A DNA stretch of 64,000 bases from JBBRHH01 sp963788015 (GCA_963788015.1 CAWBEY010000003.1:124001-188000); one strand, 5' to 3'; numbered from the stretch's first letter, positions 49,260 through 60,261 are shown. Program-made: numbers and translations. Notes: generated by a model not told the origin, from the sequence alone.

Positions 49260-50125
49260 CACGGCAGATCTCCTTCCACTTGCGGCGTCTTGCCCGCCAT
49301 TCGAAGACGGCCCACGTACTGAATGCTCAGCTCCGTCCCGAATTGAATCACCCCATGCTCGACGCGCGGGAAAAATTCCACCGCTGCCCCGCCGCCAATC
49401 GGCTCCGACTTCACCGGCACCTCGGTCACCGCCACCGCACTTTTGGTTTCCAGCAACCTGGCGGCCTCCCCCGCCCCCAGCGTCTTGCTTGTCCCCGCAC
49501 ACGCAACCGTAATCTTGTCACCACCCGCCGCCGCGACTTTCACCGTCGCATCCTTGGGAACCAGCCGCACGTCCATCACCGCCAGCGGAAACGCCTGCTT
49601 CGCCTTCTCCAGGTCGTATTCAAGTTTATCCCCGACAAACCCGGCCGGGATATCAATCGTCGCCGGAAGCTTCTCGTAAGCATAAAAACGCTGCGCATCC
49701 GCCGCCCGACCCTTACCCAGATAGGTAGTCGAGTAGATCACCAGCGCCCCGCACTTCGCCAACGGCACCCCCGCCGTTCCCAGCACCAGCCGATGCGCCT
49801 GTAGCTTGGCCGGATCGGTCTCGTTCGCAATCGAATCCAGTAGATGCAACCCCTGCTCATCAATCGTAAACGGCGCCGAAGCTGACTCCGGAGTCCACTC
49901 AAAGAGCAGGTTTGGAAATGTATCGGTATTCCGCTCCACCACCTGCACGACCGCGACCGCCGCGCTGCTGTCATCACCACCTGCCGGATGCGTGGCTGCC
50001 GAAGGTCCAGTGGCAACCGATCCAGTAGATTCCTTCTCCCCTCGATTGCCCAGCCACGTGCCAATACTAACCACGAAAACAACCCCAACCCCCAGAGCAA
50101 TCATACGCGACCTGGTCATCTTCAT
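49259..50125 (-). CDS. membrane-anchored hypothetical protein coupled to the metallopeptidase gene
   Basis: 288 residues from the ATG at 50123-50125. One N-terminal helix (about 6-22, MIALGVGVVFVVSIGTWLG), a low-complexity linker (ATGPSAATHPAGGDDSS), then a mixed alpha/beta domain: NTDTFPNLLFEWTPESASAP, LVLGTAGVPLAKCGALVIYS, LEYDLEKAKQAFPLAVMDVR and KITVACAGTSKTLGAGEAAR. I do not recognise the family. The one-base overlap with the peptidase gene indicates a functional pair; an anchoring or inhibitor role would fit but is only a guess. Confidence 0.7.
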   Translation of the reverse strand: MKMTRSRMIALGVGVVFVVSIGTWLGNRGEKESTGSVATGPSAATHPAGGDDSSAAVAVVQVVERNTDTFPNLLFEWTPESASAPFTIDEQGLHLLDSIANETDPAKLQAHRLVLGTAGVPLAKCGALVIYSTTYLGKGRAADAQRFYAYEKLPATIDIPAGFVGDKLEYDLEKAKQAFPLAVMDVRLVPKDATVKVAAAGGDKITVACAGTSKTLGAGEAARLLETKSAVAVTEVPVKSEPIGGGAAVEFFPRVEHGVIQFGTELSIQYVGRLRMAGKTPQVEGDLP

Positions 50126-50398
50126 TGACGGGCTCCCACTGAGGCCGCGCAAAGACGTGAGACAAAGTTCTCGGCAAACATACTACCTATATCAACTTCT
50201 TCGGGTCAACAAAAATCCGCCAATACTGGTCTTCACCCCCGGCTGCGTCGCCGCGGGTGTCGCCGCAGCCGCGAAACCTGCCGATAATGCAGTTGTGCTG
50301 TGGCGGTATCGACCCGGCGGTGTTTTCCACTCCCGAGGAAGCTATTATTGACCCTTAAACCAGCCCTGACATCGCAATCGACGTTTGACCTTTTCCCA

Positions 50399-52491
50399 AT
50401 GTCTGACGCCAAGACAAAACCGCTTCCCGGCGCCCCCATCAACTTTGCAATCGTAGGTTGTGGCGAGGTTTCGCGCGCAAGCATCTGCCGGCCATCTCCA
50501 GGCAACGCGGCGTCCGGATCGTGGCAGCTGCCGACATTGATGTGCACCTCTGCAATGAAGTAGCCAACCAATTTGGGATAGAGCACCGTTGCGAGTCACT
50601 CGATGCGGTGCTCAGACTCCCAAACTTGGACGCGATCGGAATTTGCACACCGCCCGCGAGCCACGCCGACTTGGCAATTGCCGCGATGAAGGTCGGAAAG
50701 CATGTCTGGATCGACAAGCCGATGGCGCTCAACGAGCCCGATTGCCGTCGGATTATCACCGCTGCAAATGATTCGGGCGTGTTGGCGATGACGGCCTTCC
50801 ACATGCGCTTTCATCGCCTCGTCACGGCCGCCCGGGCCGCAATTTTGCGGGGCGAATTGGGGCGCATCGAATCCGTACGGCTCGTGTGGCACAGCCCGCG
50901 ATCCGACATCAATATTCCTGCCTGGAAAACCCAACGGGAAACAGGAGGGGGCGCGATCGTTGAGATCGCGGTACATTCCTTTGACTTGCTCCGCTTCCTG
51001 CTCGGCACTGAGATTCACGAGATTTTCGCAAGCGTCCGCAATGGCGTGCGCGACGATGAAAATGCCGTGATAGCGGCGCGAATGTCGGATGGCGTGCTGG
51101 TCACCGGCGAATTTTCAGAGCGCACGGCACACGAAATTGAGATCGTCATCGCCGGCACTGAAAAGATTCTGAAACTCGACTGCCTTCGTTTCGAAGGTTA
51201 CAGCCTGCGCGCCATCCGACAGGTTCCGGGATCAGTCACTTTCCGACTCGGCGAAATATTCCGATTCTTCAAGTCGCTGCCGCGCGGGCTGGATGTTATG
51301 CGGCGCGGTGGAGACTATCGCATCTCCTATGATCGCGCCTGGGGCGGTTTCTTCGATGCGATCCGCAGCGGTGGCGAACCATTGGCAACCCTCCACGATG
51401 GATTGCTCGCCACCCGCGCCGTACGCGCGGCCATCCGTTCCATGGAAACCGGCCATTCGGTAACACTGGACTCAATCGCGACCGAAAGTGTACCGTCCGC
51501 GCCCTCGCCAACAACCATCCCAACTGCTCCCACAACATCGCCGGCGGAACGCGATACCGACCTGCTCCTGTCGGTCGTGATTCCGACATTCAATCGGCCT
51601 GAAATGCTTGAAGAAACACTCAAGGCCCTCGCGCGCCAGCGCCTTTCCGCGGTAGCATTTGAAGTGCTGGTCATTGATGACGGGGGAACCGATCCGCTTG
51701 ACGACTTGGTCAGCAAGTATGGCAAGGATCTCCGAATTAAACTGATTCGCCAAGAGAATCGCGGTTGCGCTCCAGCCCGCCAGACGGGAATCGATGCCGC
51801 TCGCGGGCGGTGGCTGGTTTTTACCGATGACGATTGCCGCCCCAGCCCCGACTGGCTCTCTCAAATGCTGGCGTCGCTCTCGCAAACTCCTCGATGCGCC
51901 ATCGCGGGGACAACAGTCAATGCGCTTCAAAAGAATCTTTGTGCAGAAGCGACACAGGTGATCGTGCGCTGGTTGATCCATTCCGGTTCGGATGCGCGCG
52001 GATTCGTGCGCTCTGCGCCAACCTGCAATCTTGCCATCGACGCAAATCTGTTTCGTCTGGTCGGCGGGCTAAGCAGAACCTGGCATCTGGCCGGCGGGGA
52101 GGACCGCGACCTGTGCGCCCGGTGGATCGAAGCGGGTCATCAAATTCGCATTCAGCCTCAGGCGCAGGTGATGCACTACCACGCACTGACGCTTAAAAAT
52201 TTCATGCGGCAACATTTCAATTATGGCCGGGGCGCCCGGCGATTTCGCCGCGTGGCTCGCAAGATGGGTCTTCCGCGCCCCCGGTTTGAGGCGATTGGTA
52301 GTTATGTCAGCTTGCTGGCGATTCCATTTCGCGATTACCCCGCCGGCGTGGCGGCGCGCCTGTTTGGGCTGGTGGTCCTTTCCCAATTCGCAACGGTCGC
52401 CGGAATTTTACGAGAATTCCTGGCAGGCGGGTCCGGCAAAAGGACCCAGGCGAGTCCCACCGCCTGCGAGCCGCAGCCGGAGGCGCAGTGA
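50399..52491 (+). CDS. Gfo/Idh/MocA oxidoreductase fused to a GT2 glycosyltransferase, one frameshift
   Basis: About 697 residues when joined. ATG at 50399; MSDAKTKPLPGAPINFAIVG starts a Rossmann domain (FAIVGCGEV) and a break near 50470 moves to ARKHLPAISRQRGVRIVAAA. The oxidoreductase half shows AIGICTPPASHADLAIAAMK and VGKHVWIDKPMAL (the usual EKP is DKP), then GGGAIVEIAVHSFDLLRFLL. After a Ser/Thr/Pro linker, a family-2 glycosyltransferase begins: LLSVVIPTFNRPEMLEETLK, EVLVIDDGGTDP, WLVFTDDDCRPSPDWLSQML (DxD region) and LAGGEDRDLCARWIEAGHQI. Joining a sugar dehydrogenase to a transferase suggests production and attachment of an oxidised sugar. Codon use has fewer C-runs than its neighbours. 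The GMC gene overlaps its stop. Confidence 0.88.
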
Positions 52492-54044
52492 GCGATTCCA
52501 GCAGCGGATATGATTACATCATCGTCGGCGCAGGATCGGCGGGTTGCGCCCTCGCCGCACGCCTCTTGGAACGCCAGGGCGCCACCATCCTGCTACTGGA
52601 AGCGGGCGGGCCCGATCCGCGCATCCTTTCGGTGCCTCTGGTCAGCCTGCGGCACATCTGGCCATTGTCGTGGCAATACGAAGCGGAGCCCCAGGCCGGA
52701 CTGGATCGGCCGCCGATTCGCGTTCCAGTTGGAAAAGTGCTCGGCGGGTCATCGTCCGTAAACGCCATGATGTATTGCCGGGGAAGCCCTGCCGCTTATG
52801 ACCATTGGGCCCGCCTCGGCAATCCCGGTTGGTCATTTGACGAATTGCTTCCCTATTTCCGGAGATCCGAATGCTTCGAGGGGGGTGCTTCACGGCATCA
52901 CGGCGACGCAGGACCCATACACGTTTCAGCACCCCGTCACCGTGCGCCATTTTCCACGGCATTTATTGAGGCCTGCGGCGAATGCGGCATCCCACCAATC
53001 GAAGACTTCAACAGCGATGATCCGGTCGGCGCAGGTTTTTTCCAGGTCATGCAACATCACGGCAGGCGCAGCAGCGCCGCCACCGGATATCTCAAGCTGG
53101 CAAATCCGCGAAACAACCTGCGCATTGAAACGCACGCTACGACCACGCGCATTCTCCTTGATGCCACCACAGCCCGCGGAGTCGAATGGATTGGAGCCGA
53201 TGGCAGGTTACGCACCGCCCGGGCCGACCGCGAGGTCATTCTCTGCGCGGGCGCGTTCAACTCTCCAAAACTTCTCTTGCTTTCCGGCATCGGTAGCGCC
53301 CAGGCGCTGCGGGCGGTCGGGATCGCACCACGCGTTGAACTGCCGGGCGTCGGCCAAAATCTTCAGGACCACGTGCGCGTCCCAATGCTTTATCGCTCTG
53401 CGCAACGTTCACCCGGGCACTGGGAAAAATGGCCTGCGGCCGTCTTGCGTTACGCGCTGGGGCAAAAAGGAGTATTGACGTCCAACTGCTGCGAGGCCGG
53501 CGCGATGTTCCTCAGTGACCCGTCACAGCCCTGGGCCGACCTGCAGTTTGTCACTCATTTTCAGTCCGCCCTGCATCCGTGCGCAGTCGACCTGCAATTC
53601 TGCCTCGTGCGCACGCACAGCCGGGGGCAAGTGTCTCTGCGCAGCGCGGATCCGGCCGCGCCTCCGCGCATCGATCTCAACTATTTCGACGATTCCCGCG
53701 ACATGCGGGCCGCGCTCGTGGGCGCGCATATGGCACGCCGCCTGGCCGCGACACGGGTTCTGCGTGCATTTGGAATCAGTGAGGAAATCCTTCCTGGCGT
53801 CGCCGCCGAATCAGACATTGATCTGGAAGCTCATATCCGCAGGACCGCCGAAACCTGCTACCACCCGGCCTGCACCTGCCGAATGGGCAACGATCCGTTG
53901 GCGGTGGTTGACATCCAACTGCGCGTTCACGGGGTTGAACGATTGCGCATCGCCGATGCATCAATCATGCCCGAGCTACCCAATGGCAACACCTGCGCGC
54001 CAACCTATATGATTGCGGAAAAGGCCGCGTCACTTATCGCGTGA
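52488..54044 (+). CDS. GMC-family FAD oxidoreductase
   Basis: 518 residues, intact. It has DYIIVGAGSAGCALAARLLE (FAD-binding GxGxxG), LLLEAGGPDPRILSVPLVSL, VGKVLGGSSSVNAMMYCRGS (GMC signature 1), LCAGAFNSPKLLLLSGIG (signature 2), CYHPACTCRMGNDPLAVVD and NGNTCAPTYMIAEKAASLIA with the catalytic His/Asn region. It is close in length and motifs to choline dehydrogenase-like and polyol oxidoreductases; the substrate cannot be fixed. GTG start at 52488 overlaps the preceding stop (GTGA), so it is translated with the fused dehydrogenase-glycosyltransferase. Together they would oxidise and transfer a sugar or polyol. Confidence 0.95.
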   Translation: MSDSSSGYDYIIVGAGSAGCALAARLLERQGATILLLEAGGPDPRILSVPLVSLRHIWPLSWQYEAEPQAGLDRPPIRVPVGKVLGGSSSVNAMMYCRGSPAAYDHWARLGNPGWSFDELLPYFRRSECFEGGASRHHGDAGPIHVSAPRHRAPFSTAFIEACGECGIPPIEDFNSDDPVGAGFFQVMQHHGRRSSAATGYLKLANPRNNLRIETHATTTRILLDATTARGVEWIGADGRLRTARADREVILCAGAFNSPKLLLLSGIGSAQALRAVGIAPRVELPGVGQNLQDHVRVPMLYRSAQRSPGHWEKWPAAVLRYALGQKGVLTSNCCEAGAMFLSDPSQPWADLQFVTHFQSALHPCAVDLQFCLVRTHSRGQVSLRSADPAAPPRIDLNYFDDSRDMRAALVGAHMARRLAATRVLRAFGISEEILPGVAAESDIDLEAHIRRTAETCYHPACTCRMGNDPLAVVDIQLRVHGVERLRIADASIMPELPNGNTCAPTYMIAEKAASLIA

Positions 54045-54109
54045 AGGGAGGCAGGTCGGATTGCCTGGAATTGGTAGATCCTGATCGTCAACGTCCAAAC
54101 AGCTCGCCT

Positions 54110-55780
54110 TCACTTCTTATTATGCTGCGCATTCCCTCCCCACGCCGTCCACCCATCCGCATCCTTGTCCCCAGTCTTTAAACAGATCAGCCGCCCATCC
54201 ACCGTCCCCACATAGATATTCCCGTTCGCCATCGCCGGCTGAAACGCCATCGGCGCTTTCATGTCATACACAAACCCCACCGCCCCCTCCTTCTGCGTCA
54301 CCGACATCAAATGCCCCCGCGCCGTGCACAAGTACATATTCGTCTTCCCCAGCGCCGGCGGCGAAAACAGCTGCGCATCCTCGCCAATACCCTTCCCCTT
54401 GGCCTCCGCCCGCCACGCCATCGCGCCGCTTGCCGAAGTAATGCAGTTCAGCGCATTCGCTTGCGCATTCATTATCCGCCCGTCGCTGTACGCCGCCCGC
54501 GACCCCTGATAAGCCCATCCTCCGGCCACGCTCCCAATGTTCAAATGCGCCGCCGCCTGATCCAACCCCCCCGCAACACCTCCCGCCGCAGGCTGCGCCG
54601 CCGCCGCCACCTCATTCACCCCACCCGCAACACCACCTGCCACCGTCTGCCCTCCGGCCTGCCCCGCCGAAGCAAACGCACTCTCGCTCACCCCTCCAAA
54701 CCCCACCCCCGCATCCGCCGCCTTCTGCTGCGCCGGACTCAGCGCCACCGGCCCATCCCTCCCCGCCCTGAAATATTCCGCCTTCCCGCCGGCCAGCAAA
54801 ATCTTATCGTTCGCATCGCCCTTCTTCGCATCCAGCCGCCGCACCCCCTCGCGAATATCCTTCCCCGAATTCTCACGCTCCGTCGTAATCAACTGTCCAT
54901 CCGCCAGCAGCGGCGCACTCGTTCCTGAATTTTTCTTCTGCCACACAATCTCCCCGTTCTCGCCGTTCATGCAAAAGCTCGTCCCATCAAAACAAGTCAA
55001 AAACACCCGGTCCCCATCAATCACCGGCGCCGAAAGCACATCTCCCGAAATGTCCTGTTCCCACAGATGCTTCCCCGTCTTCAAATCCGCGCAAAGCAGC
55101 CGATGCCCATTCCCCTTCGCCGGCCCAACCCCCTTTCCCCCCTTCTCCTGGGCCGCCACGTTCTTCTCCACCTTCTGATCCCCGTTCCCCTTCTCCCCGT
55201 AGACCGCCCCGCGCGGACTGCCCCCCGGATATGCGATATAAACCTTCCCCTGCGCAATCGCCGGCTGGCTCATCAGCGGATCGCCCAGCCATTCCTCCCA
55301 CACAATTCTCCCCGTCTTCGCATCCGTCACATAGATCGTGCAGCTCTCAGTGTTAAACGCACAAGATCCCTCCTCCACCACGGCCGCGCTGGGCCCGTCA
55401 TCCCCCGTCTTGATCTGCCACTCCACCTTCCCCGTCTCCGCATTAAACGCATAAAACTCATGCGACCCATACCCTCCCCCCACATAAAGCACACCATTGG
55501 CAATCGCCGGCGTGGCAATCGGATGATCCCCCGGAATCTTAATCACCCACCCCTCCCGCCCATCGCTGGTCTTAAAAGCCGTCGCCTCCAAATCCGCCTT
55601 AGCCACCGGCAGCGCAACCACAACCGCCTTGTCCAAATCAATCTCCACCCGCCGGGTAGTAGGCCCCGTTGCCGGCAGCCTCGCCGGCCCCGTCGCCGGC
55701 CGCACCCCAACCTCCTCCCCCAGCGCAAAAGGAAGCACCAGCCCACCCACCGCCAACGCCAGCATCGCGACTCGTTTCAT
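54110..55780 (-). CDS. exported PQQ-like beta-propeller protein
   Basis: 556 residues, intact. The ATG at 55778-55780 has GGAGAG five bases upstream and starts a signal peptide (MKRVAMLALAVGGLVLPFAL). The body has repeated PQQ-like blades: GVLYVGGGYGSHEFYAFNAE, GKVEWQIKTGDDG, GRIVWEEWLGDPLMSQPAIA, GKHLWEQDISGDVLSAPVID and GEIVWQKKNSGTSAPLLADG, each with the terminal tryptophan. The typical calcium/PQQ ligands are not evident, so this is a PQQ-like (WD-type) propeller, not an alcohol dehydrogenase. A Gly/Ala/Val-rich insert (residues about 380-440, VAGGVAGG-type) interrupts the propeller. It may be a scaffold or lectin-like periplasmic protein. Confidence 0.87.
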   Translation of the reverse strand: MKRVAMLALAVGGLVLPFALGEEVGVRPATGPARLPATGPTTRRVEIDLDKAVVVALPVAKADLEATAFKTSDGREGWVIKIPGDHPIATPAIANGVLYVGGGYGSHEFYAFNAETGKVEWQIKTGDDGPSAAVVEEGSCAFNTESCTIYVTDAKTGRIVWEEWLGDPLMSQPAIAQGKVYIAYPGGSPRGAVYGEKGNGDQKVEKNVAAQEKGGKGVGPAKGNGHRLLCADLKTGKHLWEQDISGDVLSAPVIDGDRVFLTCFDGTSFCMNGENGEIVWQKKNSGTSAPLLADGQLITTERENSGKDIREGVRRLDAKKGDANDKILLAGGKAEYFRAGRDGPVALSPAQQKAADAGVGFGGVSESAFASAGQAGGQTVAGGVAGGVNEVAAAAQPAAGGVAGGLDQAAAHLNIGSVAGGWAYQGSRAAYSDGRIMNAQANALNCITSASGAMAWRAEAKGKGIGEDAQLFSPPALGKTNMYLCTARGHLMSVTQKEGAVGFVYDMKAPMAFQPAMANGNIYVGTVDGRLICLKTGDKDADGWTAWGGNAQHNKK

Positions 55781-55792
55781 AATTCTCTCCAA

Positions 55793-56344
55793 AAAAAATC
55801 ACGCCCCCATTGGACGCGTTCCACCGCCAGGAGTTGCGTAACTAAAACGTAACAAGCCAAAGCGCCAACCAGTTCGATGTCTCCCACAACAATCCATGCA
55901 TCTCCGCAGACCTCAGGGGCGCTTTTACAGCGGTTACAACTCTTCAATAGCGGAACCCCGGATGAAACATCCGGGGGCCAACTCCAGCCTCCCAGAAGCC
56001 CCCTTCGCGACCTCCACCCGTAACATGGGCGTCCCGCTTGCGATTACGGTCCAATCCGTGTTGCCTTCCGCGTATGACAAACCCGTCGGCGCTCCCGATT
56101 AACCACATTTCGAGGCTCAATACCCAGCCCGCACCCTGTCAACGCTTCAAGTGCGGCGTCGCCACCCCCCTCGCCGGACTCGGGGCCGGTGTGACTCGCT
56201 ACGTCTTCACCGTCTGGTTCTTTCGTCCGTAAAACCTCACCCGCTTGGCCGGCGCTATCTGTCCATCTGTGGCCCCTCCCCCTCTCCCCGCTAAGATCAA
56301 TTCCAGTCACCTTCAACCATCGGCCAAGGTGACGGCGGATTTCC
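55793..56344. other. intergenic region, 552 bases
   Basis: It separates the PQQ-like gene from the ABC transporter genes (divergent). It contains one CCCCGGATG hairpin (55956-55976). I see no ORF with coding character, no tRNA and no clear promoter. Confidence 0.4.
55956..55976. repeat. CCCCGGATG hairpin repeat, copy 2
   Basis: Perfect 9-bp palindrome CCCCGGATG-aaa-CATCCGGGG with a three-base loop. It matches the hairpin at 12730-12752 in stem and loop (GGATGAAA). It is a dispersed intergenic element, with no downstream T-run. Confidence 0.65.
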
Positions 56345-58221
56345 ATGCAACAGTCGGAAAAACAATCCAGAACGCTTTGGACCCTGATGGCCGGCCATCG
56401 CGCTCGCTACGTAGCCGCCCTTGCCGCGATGCTATGCGGCGTAAGCATCCTTTACATCGCGCCGCTCATCACCCGCGCCGCCATCGACGGCCTCATTGTT
56501 GCCCATCCTACGTCCAACCTGTCGAAGGCCGCTCGCTTTCTCTCCAGTCGCCGGGAGCATTGGGGTTTGGAATGGACGCTCAGCCTGGTGGCAATATTGG
56601 CGGCCGTCGTCACTGCGTTCGCCGCGGCCTTCCTCAGCCTTCAAGGCCGCCTTTCCGGCCTCGCCAGTGAAGCCATCGCCCGCAATCTTCGCGACCGTCT
56701 GGCCCGGCATCTTCAGCATGTCCCGATGTCCTGGCACGACAAAATCCAGACCGGCGACATCGTGCAACGCTGCACCAGCGACGTCGACACCGTTCGCCTG
56801 TTCTATCGCGAGCAGGTGATCCAGATCGCTCAGGCCTGCTCACGGATCGCCATCGGTCTCCCCATTCTGCTCTGGCTCGATTGGAAGATGGCGCTCTGTG
56901 CCACCGCCCTCATGCCCGTCATCATCCTGTTCGCGGTCATCTTCTTTAGAAAGGTCCAGGGATCGTTCAAGAAGACCGAGGAGGCCGAGGGGTCCTCACC
57001 GCCACTCTTCAGGAAAACCTCACCGGCATCCGCGTGGTTCGCGCCTTCGCCCGCCAGGATTATGAGATCGACCGCTTCGGGAAGAAGAACGATGACTATC
57101 GCGACCGCAACTGGCACCTCTACAAGATCATGGCCGTCTACTGGTCCACCTCCGACCTCATGTGCCTTCTGCAATTCGCGGCCATCGTCGTCATCGGCGC
57201 CTGGCGCGCCTCACGCGGCACTCTGACCATCGGCACAATGATCGCCTTTATCTCCTACGCCCAGATGTTCATCTGGCCAATCAGGGAAGTCGGCCGCGTC
57301 TTAACCGAACTCGGCAAGACCCTGGTCGCCATCGGCCGGATCAACGAAGTCCTTTCCGTGTCGGAGGAGACGACACCTGCAAATGCGGTTCAGGGGCCGG
57401 CCAGAGTCCGTGGCCAGATCGAGCTCTCCCACGTGAGTTTCAAGCATGGCGAGAAGTGGGTGCTCCAGGATGTCTCGCTCTCCATCCCCGCCGGAAAGAC
57501 TTTTGCCCTGCTCGGCCCTTCGGGCGCCGGAAAGACCACTCTCGTCAACCTCCTGCTGCGCCTCTACGACCACGATCAGGGAACCATCACGCTCGACGGC
57601 ATGGACCTCCAATCCCTCGACCGCAAATACGTCCGCAGCCAGTTTGGCGTCGTGCTCCAGGAACCATTCCTCTATTCCAAGACCCTTCGCGAGAACATCA
57701 AGCTCGGCCGCCGCGCCGCTGGCGATGAGGAAATGATCATCGCCGCCAAAACCGCGGCCATCCACGAATCGATCGAATCATTCGACGCCAAGTACGACAC
57801 CCTGATCGGAGAGCGCGGCGTCACCCTCTCGGGCGGCCAGCGCCAGCGTGCCGCCATTGCCCGCGCACTGTTAAAAGATGCACCCATCGTCATCCTCGAT
57901 GACGCCCTGAGCGCCGTCGATACCACGACCGAACTTTCCATTCTGGATCAGGTTCGCCGCCAGGAGGACAAACCGACAATGGTCATCATCGCCCACCGGC
58001 TTTCGACGCTCATGCACGCCGATCAAATCGCGGTGCTGGAGAAAGGCCGGATCGTTCAACTCGGGACGCATGATGAGCTTGTCCAACAGGAGGGCTTGTA
58101 TCGCCGGCTTTGGCAAATCCAGGGCGTGCTCGCCGAAGACCTGCGCCTCGAGATGGCGGATAACGTCAATGGCAGCCTGACCCAGCCCGCCTCCGCAGCG
58201 CTATCGGGGAGGGAGAAATAG
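56345..58221 (+). CDS. ABC exporter half-transporter, degenerate-ATPase subunit, one frameshift
   Basis: About 625 residues when joined. The N-terminal six-helix domain includes AALAAMLCGVSILYIAPLIT and ILLWLDWKMALCATALMPVI; a break near 56995 leads to NLTGIRVVRAFARQDYEID. The ATPase has Walker A LLGPSGAGKTTLVN, signature VTLSGGQRQRAAIARALL and Walker B IVILDDALSAVD. The catalytic glutamate after Walker B is replaced by aspartate (DDALS), as in the degenerate site of heterodimeric exporters such as TM287/288. It is followed 2 nt later by the second half-transporter. Such exporters move lipids or drugs out of the cell; the cargo is unknown. Confidence 0.9.
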
Positions 58222-58223
58222 AC

Positions 58224-60075
58224 ATGCCCAGTTCCACCATGGAAGAAGAAGTTTTCACGGGCAAGATGGATTTCGCTCTCTGGCGCAAGATGCTCACGTT
58301 TGCCCTTCCGCACAAGAAGAAGATCCTCAGCGTCGCCGCCCTTGGCGCCGCCGTCGCCTTCTTCGACATGTGCCTGCCGTTCCTCACCGGCCGCCTCGTG
58401 GACGCTGTCAGCGCCCATGGACCCTCCACCCCGCTGCGCAACTACCTGATCGCATACGTCGCTGTCATTATCGCTTTTTGCACCTGCATCTTCGCCTTCA
58501 TCGCCGTCGCCGGCCGAATTACCGTCTCCATCAGCCACGACATCCGCCAGACCTGTTTCGACAAGCTGCAGCGCCTGCCGTTTTCCTATTACGACCGCAA
58601 GGCCGTTGGCTGGCTGATGGCAAGACTCACCAGCGACTGCTCCAGCCTCTCACGCATCATGGCCTGGTCGATACTCGATCTGACGTGGGGAACTTGTGCG
58701 GTCGGCGGCACCGTCGTCTTGATGATGTGGCTGGCGTGGCGACTCGCCCTGGTGGTGATCACCATCGCCCCGCTGCTCATCATCATCAGCCGATATTTCC
58801 AGGTCCGCCTGCTCAAGACTTCCCGCGCCCTGCGCAAAGCCAACTCCCAAACCACCGCCGCGTTCAACGAAGGCATTCTTGGAGTGAGGACCAGCAAGTC
58901 GATGGTGCGTGAAGACCAGAACGCCGAAGACTTTTCCCATCTCACCCATGCGATGTACACCCACGCCGTCCGCAACGCCATCCACGCGTCGATGTTCTGG
59001 CCAATGATGCTCTCACTCTGCGGCCTGGGCACGGCGCTGGCCCTGCGATTCGGCGGAATTGGCGTGATCCATGGAACGATGACCCTGGGCGCTCTGGCCA
59101 CTTTCCTGCAAATTGTCTTTTTCATCCAGTTCCCAATCCAGGAACTGACCAATTCCATCACCCAGATTCAGGGCGCACAGGCCTCGGCCGAGCGCGTGCA
59201 GAGCCTACTCGACGCCCACGTCGAAATCGAAGATTCGCCAGCCGTGATACAACGCATCCGCCACCAGGCACAAAATGCCCCCCACTCCGCACACGGCCAT
59301 CGATGGCATGGACGCTCGCGTTCACTCCATCGAATTCCGCAATGTCGCCTTCGCCTATCTCGGCGGCCAGCCCGTCCTCTCCAACTTCAATCTCTTCGTC
59401 CGCGCTGGCGAATCGATCGCCGTCGTCGGCCCCACCGGCGGCGGAAAGACCACGATCGTCAGTCTCGCCTGCCGCTTCTACGAGCCCACCACTGGCCAAA
59501 TCCTCATCAACGGCGTCGACTACCGCCAGCGCTCATTGCGATGGCTCCAGTCCAATCTTGGCATGGTGCTCCAGCAGCCACACCTCTTCAGCGGAACGGT
59601 GCGGGAAAACATCCGCTACGGACGATTAACCGCCACCGACGAAGAAATCATGCACGCGGCAAAATTGACTGGTGCCCATGAGTTCATCGAGTTATTGAAA
59701 GACGGTTACAATGCCACGGTTGGCGAGGGCGGCAACCAGCTCTCGACGGGCCAAAAGCAACTAATCGCCCTCGCCCGCGCGATCATCGCCGATCCCCAGA
59801 TCTTCGTGATGGACGAGGCCACCAGCTCCGTCGATACCCAGACCGAGCGCACCATTCAATCCGCCATCGACCGCATCCTTCGCAACCGTATCAGCTTCGT
59901 TATCGCCCACCGCCTCTCCACCATCAAATCCGCCAGCCGCATCCTGGTCGTCGAAGCCGGGCGGATCGTCGAGGATGGCAACCATCATTCCCTGATCCGC
60001 CGCCAGGGCCACTACTTCGACCTCTACACCAATCAATTCACCCACGAGCGCGAAGTAGCCGTACTCGAAGCATAA
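58224..60075 (+). CDS. ABC exporter half-transporter, consensus-ATPase subunit, one frameshift
   Basis: About 617 residues when joined, starting MPSSTMEEEVFTGKMDFALW. The membrane domain has MLTFALPHKKKILSVAALGA, KAVGWLMARLTSDCSSLSRI and WRLALVVITIAPLLIIISRY. A break near 59270 lies in the linker before the ATPase: VVGPTGGGKTTIVSLACRFY (Walker A), NQLSTGQKQLIALARAI (signature LSTGQ) and IFVMDEATSSVD (Walker B with the catalytic glutamate). With the upstream gene it forms a heterodimer in which this subunit supplies the active catalytic glutamate. The two genes are a transcription unit that ends just before a promoter at 60103. Confidence 0.91.
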
Positions 60076-60102
60076 CTGCCCTGTGATGAAGAAATATTTT
60101 CA

Positions 60103-60132
60103 TTGACATTATCTTAACATCTCTCATACAAT
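60103..60132 (+). promoter_or_regulatory. sigma-70-type promoter upstream of the dienelactone hydrolase gene
   Basis: TTGACA at 60103-60108 and TACAAT at 60127-60132 with an 18-bp AT-rich spacer, the best -35/-10 pair I see in the window. Initiation near 60139 would give a leader of about 430 bases that contains the decayed octamer copy and the 11-bp array. Confidence 0.6.
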
Positions 60133-60213
60133 ACCCTCAGCAACACCTTCCGGGGGAACACCAGTGACCACTGCCTCCCATTCCAGCAGCCAAACCAAAT
60201 CCATTCCTCCCTC

Positions 60214-60237
60214 CTTGGCGACTTCGTGCCCTCCTGG
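60214..60237. repeat. decayed CACGAAG octamer copy
   Basis: CTTGGCG, CTTCGTG and CCTCCTG at 60214, 60222 and 60230 keep an exact 8-bp period; the middle unit is intact and the others are degenerate. It lies between the promoter and the 11-bp array. Confidence 0.45.
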
Positions 60238-60261
60238 TGCATCTCCGTCACCGTCAAACGT

